DNA from: Amoebophrya sp. AT5.2
Lineage: Eukaryota; Sar; Dinophyceae; Syndiniales; Amoebophryaceae
Assembly (NCBI GenBank): GCA_005223375.1
Contig: RXOD01003995.1
Coordinates: 1-32,349, forward strand
Reading direction: 5' to 3'
DNA: 32,349 nucleotides
Of the stretch, positions 1 through 10,529 are shown one piece after another (position 1 is the stretch's first letter; each line of letters opens with the position of its first letter). Below the pieces are notes generated by a model. It did not search any database, was not told the origin of the DNA, and worked only from the letters and a program-made list of their open reading frames with translations. The translations under genes were made by a program, and so were the position numbers.

Positions 1-97
1 TCGGTGCCGTTTCTGCCCCCGCTGAGGGGGGCACGGCATATGAGGGCGGAAATTTACTTAATTTACCACTTAGCCACTTACCATCTGGTCTCGCCAT
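1..97. mobile_element. Introner-like element, 3' end only (copy 1)
   Basis: The last 24 bases (74-97) match the 3' ends of two other elements in the window: 22 of 24 positions agree with 31744-31767, and the core CTTACCATCTGGTC is identical. An upstream TACTTA motif (55-60) is also shared. Positions 3-37 can fold into an imperfect GC-rich hairpin (TGCCGT...CCCCC against GGGGGG...ACGGCA). The 5' end lies outside the window, so neither its inverted repeat nor a target-site duplication can be checked. No coding capacity is visible. By analogy with the other two copies, it is probably the end of an intron of the upstream gene. Confidence 0.6.
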
Positions 98-108
98 AAC
101 AACCACAG

Positions 109-225
109 CTGCCTGATCCCGATTCCGCTGCTGGAGAGGTTATCGCCCCGAACCCTGAACGCAAAGGGAAGGACCTGGGAACGAGTGGTCGCCATCACGC
201 AGCAGCCATGAAGAGCAGCCGATGA
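109..225 (+). CDS. Possible last exon of an upstream gene (partial)
   Basis: Directly after the element end at 97 there is an AG at 107-108 (CAACCACAG). An open frame then runs from 109 to a TGA at 223-225 and encodes about 38 mostly polar residues, starting LPDPDSAAGEV and ending AAAMKSSR. The other copies of the element sit inside coding sequence, so a coding exon is expected here. The frame and the exact acceptor are not certain: a second frame is open to about 209. The product cannot be identified from so short a tail. Confidence 0.3.
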   Translation: MPDPDSAAGEVIAPNPERKGKDLGTSGRHHAAAMKSSR

Positions 226-1206
226 CCCAGTCACTATGACTGAAGGTCAAGCTTTTTTGCAGGTGTACAGGAAGGAGGACATAAATTCTGGTTCTACTTG
301 GAGCCATCTGCCGGTGGTCCTGTAGAGCTCGAGCCTTGCTCTAGCGTACAAGATCAAGAATGAATTTTGCATTATTTATTTTTTTCCGCGCTTTTCTCTT
401 TTCCGCAGTGACACTCAGCTCACCCTCACGTCAGGTCGTCAGAACCCGCTGACATTGATTTGTTGACTTTTTGCACATCAAACTACGCCAAGATACGTCG
501 ACCCTGCCCATTGAAAGGGAGCGACAGACTTTCGCATGTGCGCCCGGGGACAGCATACCAGTCGATGATCTCCAATGCAGGAATCAATAGCAACATCTTT
601 TCCGCCATATTTTCGAGCTGTGCACATCACTTGTTCTCGCCACCTCAAGCGGAAATCGTGCTGGACACCAGCAATTTATGCATTCTGGAGCAGGCATTGC
701 CTACTTGTTACTTACGCGACTTTTTCACGTCCAGGTCCTCGCTATCGTGACTAACTTAGCATTGAGATTGACGTTTAGGTGTAGTTGTCGTAGTTTCACT
801 TGGTACGTAAGGGTAAGTTTGTAAGTTCTAGTTCTAGTTGTAGCGAAGCCTAAGTCCACGGAAACGGAAGCCACTGCACTTCAATATCAACAGTCACTTT
901 TTTCACAACCTCTAGTACATCTTCTTGCTCCTTCCCGACTTCTCGTGGGCGTTGTTCGACTGGCGGCATGGCCACATTTTTCATCCACATCAAGATGTAT
1001 AAAGTCCTTCCTGCTTGCTGACCCGGACGATTCAATGGCAGGCGCGACGCTGGGGAGTTGTTGTATGCGTGGCGGTCAATGAGCAGCCGTTGCGAAGGCA
1101 CCACTTGCACGACTTGACGAGGGTTGTATTGGTAGATTTAAAGGACGATCGTAAAGCCACGCAGCTGCTTTGGGAAAGGTAGCGAAGCAACGCCAACGCA
1201 GCCGCC
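226..1206. other. Intergenic region / 3' and 5' UTRs
   Basis: No supported gene. The longest open frames here lack an ATG start, overlap one another on opposite strands and show no recognisable domain. A few short AGTTCTAGTT-type repeats lie near 815-845. It presumably holds the 3' UTR of the upstream gene and the 5' UTR of the COG1-like gene. Confidence 0.5.
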
Positions 1207-4200
1207 ATGACGAACGCGTCTTCCCGTGGCCGCGCGACGGGGTCGTTGGGCATCGTGGTGCCCACGGAATTGGAGGAGCATGCGCGGAAGGATTCCGGCG
1301 CGACGCCGCAGCTTCAGGTAAGTTCAACACACGTGGAATTCACGTCGATCGAGCATCTGTTCCGGACCAAGCCGCTTTCTGAGATCCGGTCGCTCTCGCG
1401 AGAGACGCAAAAAAACCTAGCGCAAAAGAAGAAAGACCTCAGGATGCTAGTCGGGAACCACTACAGACAGGTATTTGAATGTATGGTCGTGAAGATATTG
1501 CTGCATTGATCATCATGATCATATCTGATAAAAATGTTTACGAACGCATTCTTTCTCCTGGTGCATCTTCATAAATGAGAATTTCGTAGGTCGTCGAGAC
1601 GAGATTTTCGGCGGTCTCCCAAATCAAACTTCGCACCCCTGCAGGTTCTCGAGTCGTCTGACCTCGTGAAGGAGATTTACGGTTGCGCGACGGAGTTCAG
1701 GAACTGCCTCGGAGTGATCGACCAGATCCAGTCCCAACCGGTTACCTGGAACCTGATTTCCATCGATACAAAGAAGCTGAAACGGCTCATCGACGGGGAC
1801 GACCACTTGCACGCGTTTTCGGCTACCGGCTCGTCTTCGTCCAGCCCTCCACCTACTTCTGCGGGGGCAGGTGCTCCTGGGAGCAGCGACCAGGATAGCT
1901 ACACGGAGGACCACTATATGTTTTGCAAACTCGTGAAGCAGGCACTGGAGGTACCCGAAAAGGTCCGCGCCCACCTTCTGCAACGGGAATTCTTCCAAGC
2001 GGCGGAAGCCCTGCTGGTGCTGCTGCCGAAACTGACCGGGGAAATCCAGGAGAGCAAGTTCTTCAAGGCTGGAAATAACAAACAGAAAGTCGGTGAGGAG
2101 GGGGCCGCGGGTGGAGAGAAACTACAAGAGAATCTCGACTACGCGAAGCTGTTGCAGAACGCCCGACCGTCGCGCAGCGTGATCATCTCTTCGTGCATGG
2201 AGGCGCTAGGAGTATCGGCGCTCACGCCCACCGCTTTTTTGGAGGCGGTCTGCTGCCTGGTGTACTTCAGCCGCAAAGACTTGCGCCACTTCGTCACGGC
2301 GTTTGTGGCGCGGCGGCAAGCCTCCGCGAAGACGCTGGCGCTGCCGGACCAGCTCATCGCGTTCGAAGCCACGTACCTGTGCCTGCACGACGTCGAGAAA
2401 AATCTTGGCGAGAAAATGCAAGCCTTTCTGGGTCGATTGGGGAGCAGCGCCCCGGTTGTGGCTGCAGGTGCTGGTGGCGGGTCAACGCTGAGTGAGACGG
2501 ACAAGGAGCAGTATTTGCTTTTGTGCGCCAATGGCGGAGATATGAAGCAGTTGCTGGACTCGGTTCCGACGGCGCCGCGGCTCCATTTTCCACGGGCGAC
2601 GTCGCTGAAAAGCATATACGACCTCTGCGAACAGACCACGGAGTCGGTGTGGAGTTACCGCTTCCAGAGCGGGTACAAGGAGACGTGGGCGTCCGTCGTC
2701 GAAACGCAGAAACAGCGAGGACGCCCCCTCCTCCAGGACGCGGGCTTCAAAACACCAGGTGCAGGTCGTGCTGGTGCGGTCGGTGCAGGAGTTTCCCTAG
2801 CACATGCATCGGCGCAACCAGACGTCCTCCCTGGGGCACCAGCAACTGCAGACACGCTCGCGGTTCTTCGGCAGCACGCAGCGGGGCACATGACGGCCTT
2901 AATCGAAGCCTGCATCGCGCAGATCTCGAATCCGCTGCGCTTGGATTCTTTCGAGCCCCAGCTCGCCGACATCGTAAAAGACGTGCAGTCGCTGCCAATA
3001 CAGTACGCGCAGAACGAGCGACTGCTCTCCGCATTCGCCGACTCCGTGTTCCAGCTTTTTTCGAACGCTCTTGCGGAAGTAGTGAGCCAATTTGAGGGCA
3101 GCGGTGGGGGCGGGAACGAACAAGGGGGTGGTTCGTCGTCGAGCACCAGTGTGTTGCGCAGCGGGGGAGGTGCTGGTGCGTCGCCAAGCAAGCGCGGCGG
3201 TGGAAATGCGCAGTTCGGGCCGGACTTGAGCCTGGATTTGTACCAGGTGGTGGAGTGGGCGAAAGATAGGAAAAAAATGGAGGAAAAGTACCATCTAACG
3301 AAGACCGCGAGACTTACGGCGTTGCTGTCGGAGACGGCCGGAAAAGTTTTAGAAGCCTGGCTGCGACAGAGGCTAGCGTTGCCGGCCGGGTTGCTAGACT
3401 TCTCGGGGCTGGAAGACGACAATGTAGCGGCCGCGACCTGGGGGACACTGGTGAACAAAGAGGAGGAAGGTGAGTGGCTTGCTTTATGCTTGCATGAGTG
3501 ACAAGAACTAGGCGTTACTGTAAAGCGAGTATAGCTATAGTGATGAAACTATCGTGCTTTGGTGTACGTCGACGTACTCCATCACAGAAAAACTGGACAC
3601 CACAGGCGGACAACTGTACCAGATTCCGCTTTCCGCGTCACCGCAGCTGATGGACTTCCTGCTGAATACTGTCTCGACTCAGGTCACGCAGCTCTTTCTC
3701 GTCTCCCACAGTTTTCAGGCAGTGCCCGACGACGCCGCGTTTCGCATCAAGCTCTACTTGAAGACGGAGATACAAACGGTACAGTGCTCTTCTACTTGAT
3801 TGCACGTGGTACCCGTCGTCCAAGATGATACTTATATAGATTCTTACTACTGAAAGTCCCGCATCGCGGCGGGAACAACACAAAAGCATAGAAGATACTT
3901 GAAGAAAAATCATAGAATGCTACTTCCAAACTCCATCGCAATCGCAGGCTTTCCGGCGCGAAATCGACGCGATTGGCGCCGCCTCCGCTGCTGCTGCGGA
4001 TCACCGGCAGGTGGATGCAAGGCAGCTTCAGCTCCTTTTCGACGCGAAATATCTCACCAAACTGTTCGACGCCAGCTCGGAGAGCGCATCCACGTCGTTC
4101 CAGCTCGGCAACCTTGTGTCTGAAGCGTTAATTTCCGACCCTGTCGATCGACTCCTGTATTCGCAGCCGATGGACGTTGCCGTCTCAGAATTTCTGGAGG

Positions 4201-4714
4201 CGACGTCAATCCTCCTGTCGCCACTGTTCCCATACAGAAGTACAACCAGTGGGGAGGGAGAGAATGCGGGTGGCGGCTCCGGACTGGTACTTACTTCGTG
4301 CAAGGTGCATGATCTTGTCCTACTTCTCCCCTGTTGTGTTGTACCATCAGGCTCGGGAGGGCCACGCTTACGACCACCTGGGCCTGTACCCGTCAATAGT
4401 ACGTTTTTTTCATCATCTATTCTGAAAATGGCCTGTGATCCCAGGTCTCCCAGCAGCTCGGTTCATCTGCCGCGGCTTCGTTCACACGGCCGGACCACGA
4501 TGCTCCCCTCTGCACCCACGCGATGCGGTTTCCCTTGTTGCCTATTGCAGAGCCGCAGCGGCAGCGCAACTTGGTGGGCGGCAACGGGCAAGAGACCAGT
4601 GCTCCCGGGCGTGCCGTCCTTGGTGGAGGGTCGGGCGGGGCGGGTGGCGCAGCAAACGCGCTTTTCCAGGGAATGTCTTCCATGTCGTCGAACTTCGGCT
4701 GGAAACGCGGATAA
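1207..4714 (+). CDS. COG1: Conserved oligomeric Golgi complex subunit 1-like protein
   Basis: COG1 belongs to the lobe-bridging part of the COG tethering complex, which recycles Golgi enzymes in retrograde vesicle traffic at the cytosolic face of the Golgi. Proposed exons are 1207-1470, 1645-3469, 3588-3778, 3948-4286, 4351-4398 and 4445-4714. They join in frame to 978 residues plus TAA, almost the length of the human protein (about 980). The N-terminus carries the typical Vps51/COG1 block (LFRTKPLSEIRSL, then KKKDLRMLVGNHYR) continuing across intron 1 into VLESSDLVKEI. The C-terminal exons carry LLQLLFDAKYLTKLFD, DPVDRLLYSQPMD, FPLLPIAEP and a final GMSSMSSNFGWK, in the same order as in animal COG1. 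The middle holds low-complexity Ser/Gly inserts. The ATG at 1207 has a good context (GCCGCCATGA). A GTAAGT at 1319 lies inside exon 1 but is read through here. Donors are GTATTT, GTGAGT and then three GTAC. The family call is strong; the 3470-3587 junction is the least sure. Confidence 0.85.
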
Positions 4715-5299
4715 TGAAAAATATCGCTGTTGATGATATATTTATCATGTGAAGATAGTGATTATGAAAATATGATTTCGAAGAAACTAAGTATAATGGA
4801 TTGATACGACGACCCATTCGCAGAACTCGCAAAAACACCCTCCAAGACGGGGGATCATGAAGCAGCAGGAGATTAAAGCCTGCTACTTCGCTCCACTTTC
4901 AATGGAAAAATAAAACGGATCGCTCATGTCGGCAACGGCTTATACCAAACCACGAGCACAAACGCTGAGCGTGAAGAGATAGAGCTGGAGCTGCTTGTGC
5001 TTGTTGACCGCAGGTATGGCAGGTAGGTCCAATCCGTCGACGGAGACGCCGGTGCAGATCTTCTATACGAGCGGTGTATTACTTGGACCACACCAGTAGA
5101 AGCAAGTGCGAGGACGAGTCGATTGCGGCAAAGACAAACTTTGCGTGAACATGATCTACTAGATGAACTAGTGCTAGTACCAGTTGTGAAAGAACTAGAA
5201 CATCGTTCAATTACTTCTACAACTACATCAAGTACGGCTACGAGAGGTGGGCCCGTGTTTCACCATCGTACAACTGCACGTCTACGTGATTATGTTGCA
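4715..5299. other. Intergenic region between COG1-like and kinase genes
   Basis: No supported gene. It contains an AT-rich stretch with several TGATAT/TATCAT blocks (about 4720-4800) and an AATAAA-like motif near 4909, which could serve the 3' end of the COG1-like gene. The kinase reading frame is open upstream from 5123 but has no ATG before 5300. Confidence 0.5.
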
Positions 5300-7615
5300 A
5301 TGGATGGTGGACCGGCACCGGCCCCGCGGAAATGCACGGACTTCGTGGCGCAGGTGTCGCGGAAGTGTACCGAGTTGCGGAGGCTCCTGTCCTCCTTCTT
5401 CTCAGGGGACGAGGAGCAATCCCGTGGACACCGCTGGGTCAGCACAGAGGTAGCTGAGACGGAGCGCGTCGTGGTTCTGGATAACAGTATCGGAATTCTC
5501 AGCACCGATGAAGAGAGTGTCAAGGGAGCAGCAGGCACTTCGAAAGTTGCGCTCACGACGGCTGGTGCAGGCACACACCAAAAGCAGAACCAAAAGCTGC
5601 GCTCGAAGACACCGCTCGTCCTGAAAAGAGGTCCTTCCCTCAGCCGCGCGAGTACACGGGAAGATCCAGCAGCTACATCATCATCCGGTGTGCTACTCTC
5701 CCGGCTCAGGGAACTGGGGCCCGGTGGCTCGTTCGGCGCCATCACCCACAATTCGAGCATTGTGGGTGATGGCGCTGAAGGAGCTCCCCGGGATTCCGAC
5801 TCCCCGCCTGCTGCTGGGGGCGTTGAGCCGCCACAGGCCGACTGTTCGACGGTCGAAAAAAAAGCTGTCAGTCCCTCTATTGACGGCTCAAATTGTGCGC
5901 AGTCCGGCACGCCGACCGTGTCCAGCCTCAGTGGGTCACGGTCGATTTGTACAGTCGCAACAAATAATCACGACGGACACCAAACGTCGGACGGCTCACT
6001 GCTTCCGACCCAGAAAACGCGCGCACCAGTGGAACCACCTCCAGAACAGGACGTAGCGAAGGGCCTCGCTGCCGCACCAACAGCTGCAGCAAGAATTGCA
6101 GCAAGGAACTCTTCGTCCTCCTCGACTTCGACATATCGGCGTCCCTCGCAGCCCTTCCTCCGACGGTGTTCGGTTCCGGGTACCGTTTCCCCCCACGCGC
6201 AACCCGAAGACTTTCGGGTTCACGCGTTGCTCGGCCGCGGCTCCTTTGGCGAGGTGTACCGGGTGACGCACAAAGTTTCGGAAAGAGTGTACGCTATGAA
6301 AATCTTGCACAAGAAGCAGATCATGGGACACAGTAACAGACGCAGAACAACAAGAAATGTCGGCAGGAGTCGTGGGCCGCTTTGTGCGGCGGAGTCGAGC
6401 CGTCGCGACAGTGGCCACCTTCTCGCGAAGTATGCCGTTACGGAGCGAAACATCCTGTCCTTCGTCGAGCACCCGTTCATCATGACGCTGCACTACGCGT
6501 TTCAAACTAGCCAGCACCTGGTGATGGTCCTTGAGCTCTGCAACGGGGGCACACTGCACTCCCTTATCGCGAAGCTGCGCAAGCTGCCAGAGTGCCTGGC
6601 GAGGATCTACACGGCACAGATACTGCTCGCGCTGGAGTACCTACACGAGCGGGGGATTTTGTACAGGGACTTGAAGCCCGAGAACGTGGTTCTGGACGCG
6701 CGTGGCCACGCCTACCTGACGGATTTCGGGCTGAGCCTCCAGTTTCCGGTCGAGAAGCTGGTTGAGGTAGCTGCAGCGGATGGTGACGATGCTGGGGGGT
6801 CTCCTGGAAAATCGTCCTCGTCGTGCGGTCTTTCTCTTTACAGCAAGTGCCAGTCCGACAGTTTCTGCGGCTCGGTTGCGTACCTCGCGCCCGAGATGCT
6901 GCAGCGGAAGGGACACTCGTTCGCGCTGGACATCTACGGTCTTGGTGGCACGCTTTTCGAGATGCTGGTTGGCAAGCCGCCCTTCTACACGAGAGACCGG
7001 CGCGTTCTGTTCCAAAACATCAGGACGAAACCGCTGCGCGAGCTGCTGTTCGAGACGGCTACTACTTCGCGCACCACGACCAAGGCAAGGTACTCCGCAA
7101 GCGCAAAGTCGCTGATGATAGCTCTGACGGAGAAGAACCCCCAGTCCCGACTTGGATCGAGGCGGACGAAGGACATTCGGACGCACGCGTTCTTTGTGGC
7201 GTTGGATTTCGCCTGGCTCGCCGACAAGGAGAAATACGTGCCGGTGCCGATGCTGCGTGAACTTCTCGCGTCGGCAGCACCGTTTTCGCCGCAAGCCACT
7301 CGAGATTTGGACCGGACGCTCGAGGACTCCTACACGTCGTGCTCCTCGACAGCCTCGGGATCGACGTGGACGATGACAACTTCTACGAGCAACCCGACGA
7401 GCACAACACGCTCTTCAGACGGCGAGGGAGAGGATATGTGCGCAGAAATTTTCGCTCTGTCCGAAGAAGAAGAGTGCGACTCGATTCCGCACTGGGAGTT
7501 TTCGCGACCGCGGCCGCCCTCAGCAGCGACTACCTTCGTCAAAACAGGAAAAGGGCAAGGCAACAAGAAACACTCCCACAGTAGTTTGACTCTGACGCGC
7601 GCCGCCAAGGGATGA
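5300..7615 (+). CDS. AGC-family serine/threonine protein kinase
   Basis: A single exon of 771 residues. Residues 1-300 are low-complexity and probably disordered. The kinase domain starts near residue 306: glycine loop GRGSFGEVY (312-320), ATP-binding Lys in YAMKIL (Lys334), helix-C Glu in VTERNIL, catalytic YRDLKPEN (Asp457), DFG at 475-477, activation segment SFCGSVAYLAPEM ending in APE near 530. The FCG..YLAPE pattern and the FFVALDFAWLADKE tail after the domain are typical of AGC kinases (PKA/PKG/PKC/Akt group), so it should phosphorylate Ser/Thr; regulator and substrates are not evident. No cyclic-nucleotide, PH or C1 domain is visible. Oddities are about 30 extra basic residues between the ATP-binding Lys and helix C (about 340-370), a Ser/Gly insert after DFG, and a perfect inverted repeat in the coding sequence at 5736-5775. 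The start is the first in-frame ATG; 59 further open codons upstream lack an ATG, so an upstream exon is possible. Confidence 0.88.
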   Translation: MDGGPAPAPRKCTDFVAQVSRKCTELRRLLSSFFSGDEEQSRGHRWVSTEVAETERVVVLDNSIGILSTDEESVKGAAGTSKVALTTAGAGTHQKQNQKLRSKTPLVLKRGPSLSRASTREDPAATSSSGVLLSRLRELGPGGSFGAITHNSSIVGDGAEGAPRDSDSPPAAGGVEPPQADCSTVEKKAVSPSIDGSNCAQSGTPTVSSLSGSRSICTVATNNHDGHQTSDGSLLPTQKTRAPVEPPPEQDVAKGLAAAPTAAARIAARNSSSSSTSTYRRPSQPFLRRCSVPGTVSPHAQPEDFRVHALLGRGSFGEVYRVTHKVSERVYAMKILHKKQIMGHSNRRRTTRNVGRSRGPLCAAESSRRDSGHLLAKYAVTERNILSFVEHPFIMTLHYAFQTSQHLVMVLELCNGGTLHSLIAKLRKLPECLARIYTAQILLALEYLHERGILYRDLKPENVVLDARGHAYLTDFGLSLQFPVEKLVEVAAADGDDAGGSPGKSSSSCGLSLYSKCQSDSFCGSVAYLAPEMLQRKGHSFALDIYGLGGTLFEMLVGKPPFYTRDRRVLFQNIRTKPLRELLFETATTSRTTTKARYSASAKSLMIALTEKNPQSRLGSRRTKDIRTHAFFVALDFAWLADKEKYVPVPMLRELLASAAPFSPQATRDLDRTLEDSYTSCSSTASGSTWTMTTSTSNPTSTTRSSDGEGEDMCAEIFALSEEEECDSIPHWEFSRPRPPSAATTFVKTGKGQGNKKHSHSSLTLTRAAKG
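5736..5775. repeat. Perfect 17-bp inverted repeat inside kinase coding sequence
   Basis: The arms GCGCCATCACCCACAAT (5736-5752) and its exact reverse complement (5759-5775) flank a 6-base loop, TCGAGC. Weaker inverted similarity continues for roughly 30 bases on each side. The frame stays open through the structure, in the disordered N-terminal part of the kinase. The RNA would form a stable hairpin. Confidence 0.9.
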
Positions 7616-8416
7616 GAATGTCCGTGCGTGGTCGTGCCCCGAGGTGAACGCGTAGCCAGCGGAATTCATGGGCATGTCCAGCATCGTTCGAATCGATGGT
7701 TTGCAGTCGTCTTTGATGATGAAATTACACGAGGAAGCACGTAGATGATGAACCTGTGGATAATTTTTCGAACAAACGGAAACATATTTATTAATTTACT
7801 GCCGATGTCCAGGTTGCAGTTTCTTCGACGCACTGATGCTGACTGTTACGATAGAAAGTGAAAATCTGTATGAAGTTGGAATTGTTACCGCGTTTGGTGC
7901 TTCACTGGATACGTTTCCTGCGTACAACAGAAGATAGCGTCAGCGTCAACTACTTGAGTGAGACTTCTATGTGGAGTGGGAGGTCACAAGCGAAGAGTAA
8001 GGACAATCTGCAAAGTGGCCTTTAACTGGTTCTTGGAGTTTCTTTTTTATTCAAGTGACCAAGACTAATCATCATTACTGGCGACGATCCTTTCAATTCC
8101 TCGCGCGAAGATCTTCATCCTCGCAGCAGATTTATTTCACCTCCGTGGAGAGAATCTGCACTTTCATGCCTCCTCGTGTGGACCGGGACGACCTTCACCC
8201 TTGCGTGAACCAATCTCAATGGACCACGAGCAGCTCGCAATTGAATGCGGCATTCCGAATCCGATAATTGCCAGGTTATACCTTGTCGCTGAATCCAGAA
8301 GTCAGAGTCACGACTTTCTCGTTGCCGCTGCTTCTTGTTAATATCAATCCTTGTTCAGCATTAACATTACCTCCGCTGCTGCTTTCGTCGGACTCCGGCA
8401 GAATTCAATTGAAACG
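7616..8416. other. Intergenic region between kinase and CS-TPR genes
   Basis: About 800 bases without a supported gene. It is richer in A+T than the flanking coding sequence (for example TATTTATTAATTTAC near 7786). Small open frames at 8055-8549 show no domain. The 5' UTR of the next gene presumably lies at its right end. Confidence 0.5.
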
Positions 8417-10529
8417 ATGGTTGCCGATCAGATGTCTGCTTCCGTTTACCAATTGCAGCAGAACGACGCGGAGCTGCTGTTGGAGTTCAACTTTCCGAAG
8501 GCGCTGCCGACGTCGAAAATCGCCTGCGTCATCAAGCCGAACGCGTTGAAGGTGAGCATCGACGGCTGCACCAAGTTCGACGACGAGCTCATCGGCAAGG
8601 TGGACGTCGACGAGTCCTGCTGGCAGGTGGAGAGGGACAAGAAGGACCCTGACAACTCGAAGCTGCTCCAGGTGACGTTGGTGAAGCAGTCCGTGGGGAA
8701 GAGCTGGAAATGCGTCGGGAAGAAGGAGGCCGACGAGCTGCGCACAACCGCGGCGTCCAGCCTAGGCTCGGGGGCGTCGGATCTGCGACTAATGTCCGTG
8801 AACGCGCTGAACCCGGACGACGACGAAGAGAACGCCCTGAAGAACGAGAACGACGAGAAGATCCTCGAAGCCGCCTTCCTAGATCTGAGGAAGAAGGAGG
8901 GGCTGAAGTCGGAGAAGACCCTCGACAAGTTCTTCGAGCTGTTCGATAACTCGATCCAACTGTACCGACTGAACATGCTGGCGAAGTACCTAGAGGAAAT
9001 CGTGCCGGTATGCAGGAACCATCCGAACAGCAAGTACAAACTGAAAGGCATCCAAGCGTACGCCTTCGTGCTGTGGAAGAAAAACCAGTTTCGGGAGGCG
9101 CTGCCGCTCTTCTTGGAAATGGAAGACATACTGGGGCGGAACGGCGCTTTGTGCGAGAACATCGCGCACACATACAACAGGTACTTCATTATCTTTATCA
9201 TTCGAAGTCAAACATAATTGAAATTGAATTTCAATTTCATCTCATATTATTGCTTCTTCAACACAATCACATCAGCTTGGGCAACTACGACAAGGCCGAG
9301 GAGTACTTTTCTGCGGCGCTGAAATTCTGTCAGAATGACGAGTCTGCGACTTCGCAAAAGGGCGGGACACTGTTGGGCCTCGGGCTAGTGCGCGACCGGC
9401 AGGGGAAAACTGCGGAAGCCGAAAAGATTGTCCGCCAGTCCTACGAATTCTACAAACGCAGAAGTGGGGGGCAGTTGTTCAGCCTGCAGGTACGATGCTG
9501 CGTTCGCGTCTTCATACTAATCAGCACAACGCTTCTGTGATTCTACCCACGGTGGATCACGAGGATCAGGATCTTGTTCACGGTTGCGTAAAAATAAAAA
9601 ACAAACGAAAATAACACCAGGCGAAAGCCGGCGTCGCGCTTGCAAAGATTGTGGCGCAGATGGGTCGCGATGAAGAAGCCGAAAAGCTTCTGAAGGAGGC
9701 CACCAGCTGTTACGAAATTACCTGCGGCGAGTACTCGCCGCTGACCTGCTCTGGGTACCAAGAACTGGGCAAGCTCCAATGGAGCATGTCGTTTGCCGCA
9801 GCAGCAGGTGGCACTCCTGCCTCTTCGTCGCCCACTCCTGCCTCAGGCTCTGCCGCGACGTCCGCCAGCACTAGCAGCTCCTCGTCTAGCTCCTCTGCGC
9901 CGCCGCCACCCCCGCCCCAGGAAGCCACGACCCCCAGCACATCCGACCAGTCCTCCGCACCAGCCGCAACAAGCAAAACCACAAACGCCAAGCGGCTCGA
10001 GGCGCGGAAAAACCTCCGCCGGGCGTACGAGATCGCCATACGGAAGGACGCGATCGACATTATCCAGTTGATGGACGTGCACAACGGGATTGTGGAGACC
10101 ATTACGCACCAGACCGACGCGATCGACCGGTCGGAGTTCGTCGAGTTCAAGGCGGTCGTTCGCGAGGGCGTCAAGCGGCTGAAGTCCGACCCGAACATCA
10201 AACAAGACGGCAACGCCGGGGTGTACTACAAGCTGGCCGGGGAGTTCTTTTGCTGGTGCGGATACCCGATGGACGCGTACGAGGAGGGAAAGGAGCTGCT
10301 GGTCCACGCGAAGGGGCTGTTCGAGGTCGAAAAATCGTGCGACTGCGCGAAACTGATCAGGCAGTGCACGGAAATGATCGGGTTCGCGGAGCGGGTGCTG
10401 GCTGGGGAGCAAAAGAACGTGACCACAATACCGGTGAGCGAAGAGGACAAGGGAAGAATTGCGCAGGAACTGGAACAGGAGGAACGAGCGAGGGAAGCGG
10501 CCGGAAAAGCGGGAGCGGGAAAGAAATGA
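8417..10529 (+). CDS. CS-domain (NudC/p23-like) and TPR protein
   Basis: Exons 8417-9180, 9276-9489 and 9621-10529 join in frame to 628 residues. The N-terminal 90 residues look like a CS domain of the NudC/p23 type: QNDAELLLEFNFPK, then CVIKPNALKVSIDG, ESCWQVERDK and LLQVTLVKQSVGKSWKC, i.e. the beta strands and Trp positions of that fold. After an acidic linker come TPR-like helical repeats, for example LGNYDKAEEYFSAALKFC, QGKTAEAEKIVRQSYEFY and MGRDEEAEKLLKEATSCYE. A Ser/Ala/Pro-rich insert (about 9790-9980) follows, then a further alpha-helical region with Lys/Ala-rich end. CS domains typically bind Hsp90 or its clients and TPRs mediate protein docking, so a cytosolic co-chaperone role is inferred. 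Splicing across 9180/9276 rebuilds HTYNSLGNYDKAEE. An AATAAA lies at 10613-10618. It does not match DNAAF4 or SGT1 closely enough to name. Confidence 0.8.
9216..9236. repeat. 21-nt palindrome in intron 1 of the CS-TPR gene
   Basis: AATTGAAATT (9216-9225), one central G, then its exact reverse complement AATTTCAATT (9227-9236). It lies mid-intron (intron 9181-9275, 95 nt), so it would fold the short intron into a hairpin between donor and acceptor. Confidence 0.85.

Noticed and set aside
1319..1356. GTAAGT inside COG1-like exon 1
   Set aside because: The frame reads through it, and removing a segment here would leave an intron of under 40 nt with no good acceptor; it is treated as coding.
7683..7699. 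tRNA-like T arm CATCG-TTCGAAT-CGATG
   Set aside because: The arm is perfect, but the seven bases that should pair with the following GTTTGCA are not found about 48 bases upstream and no anticodon arm is visible; it is simply a short palindrome.
8446..9201. Long minus-strand frame (251 codons) opposite the CS-TPR gene
   Set aside because: Ser/Phe-rich shadow of the coding strand's Lys/Glu codons; it has no domain. The same holds for the long minus-strand frames at 2655-3458, 9843-10985 and 28759-29355.
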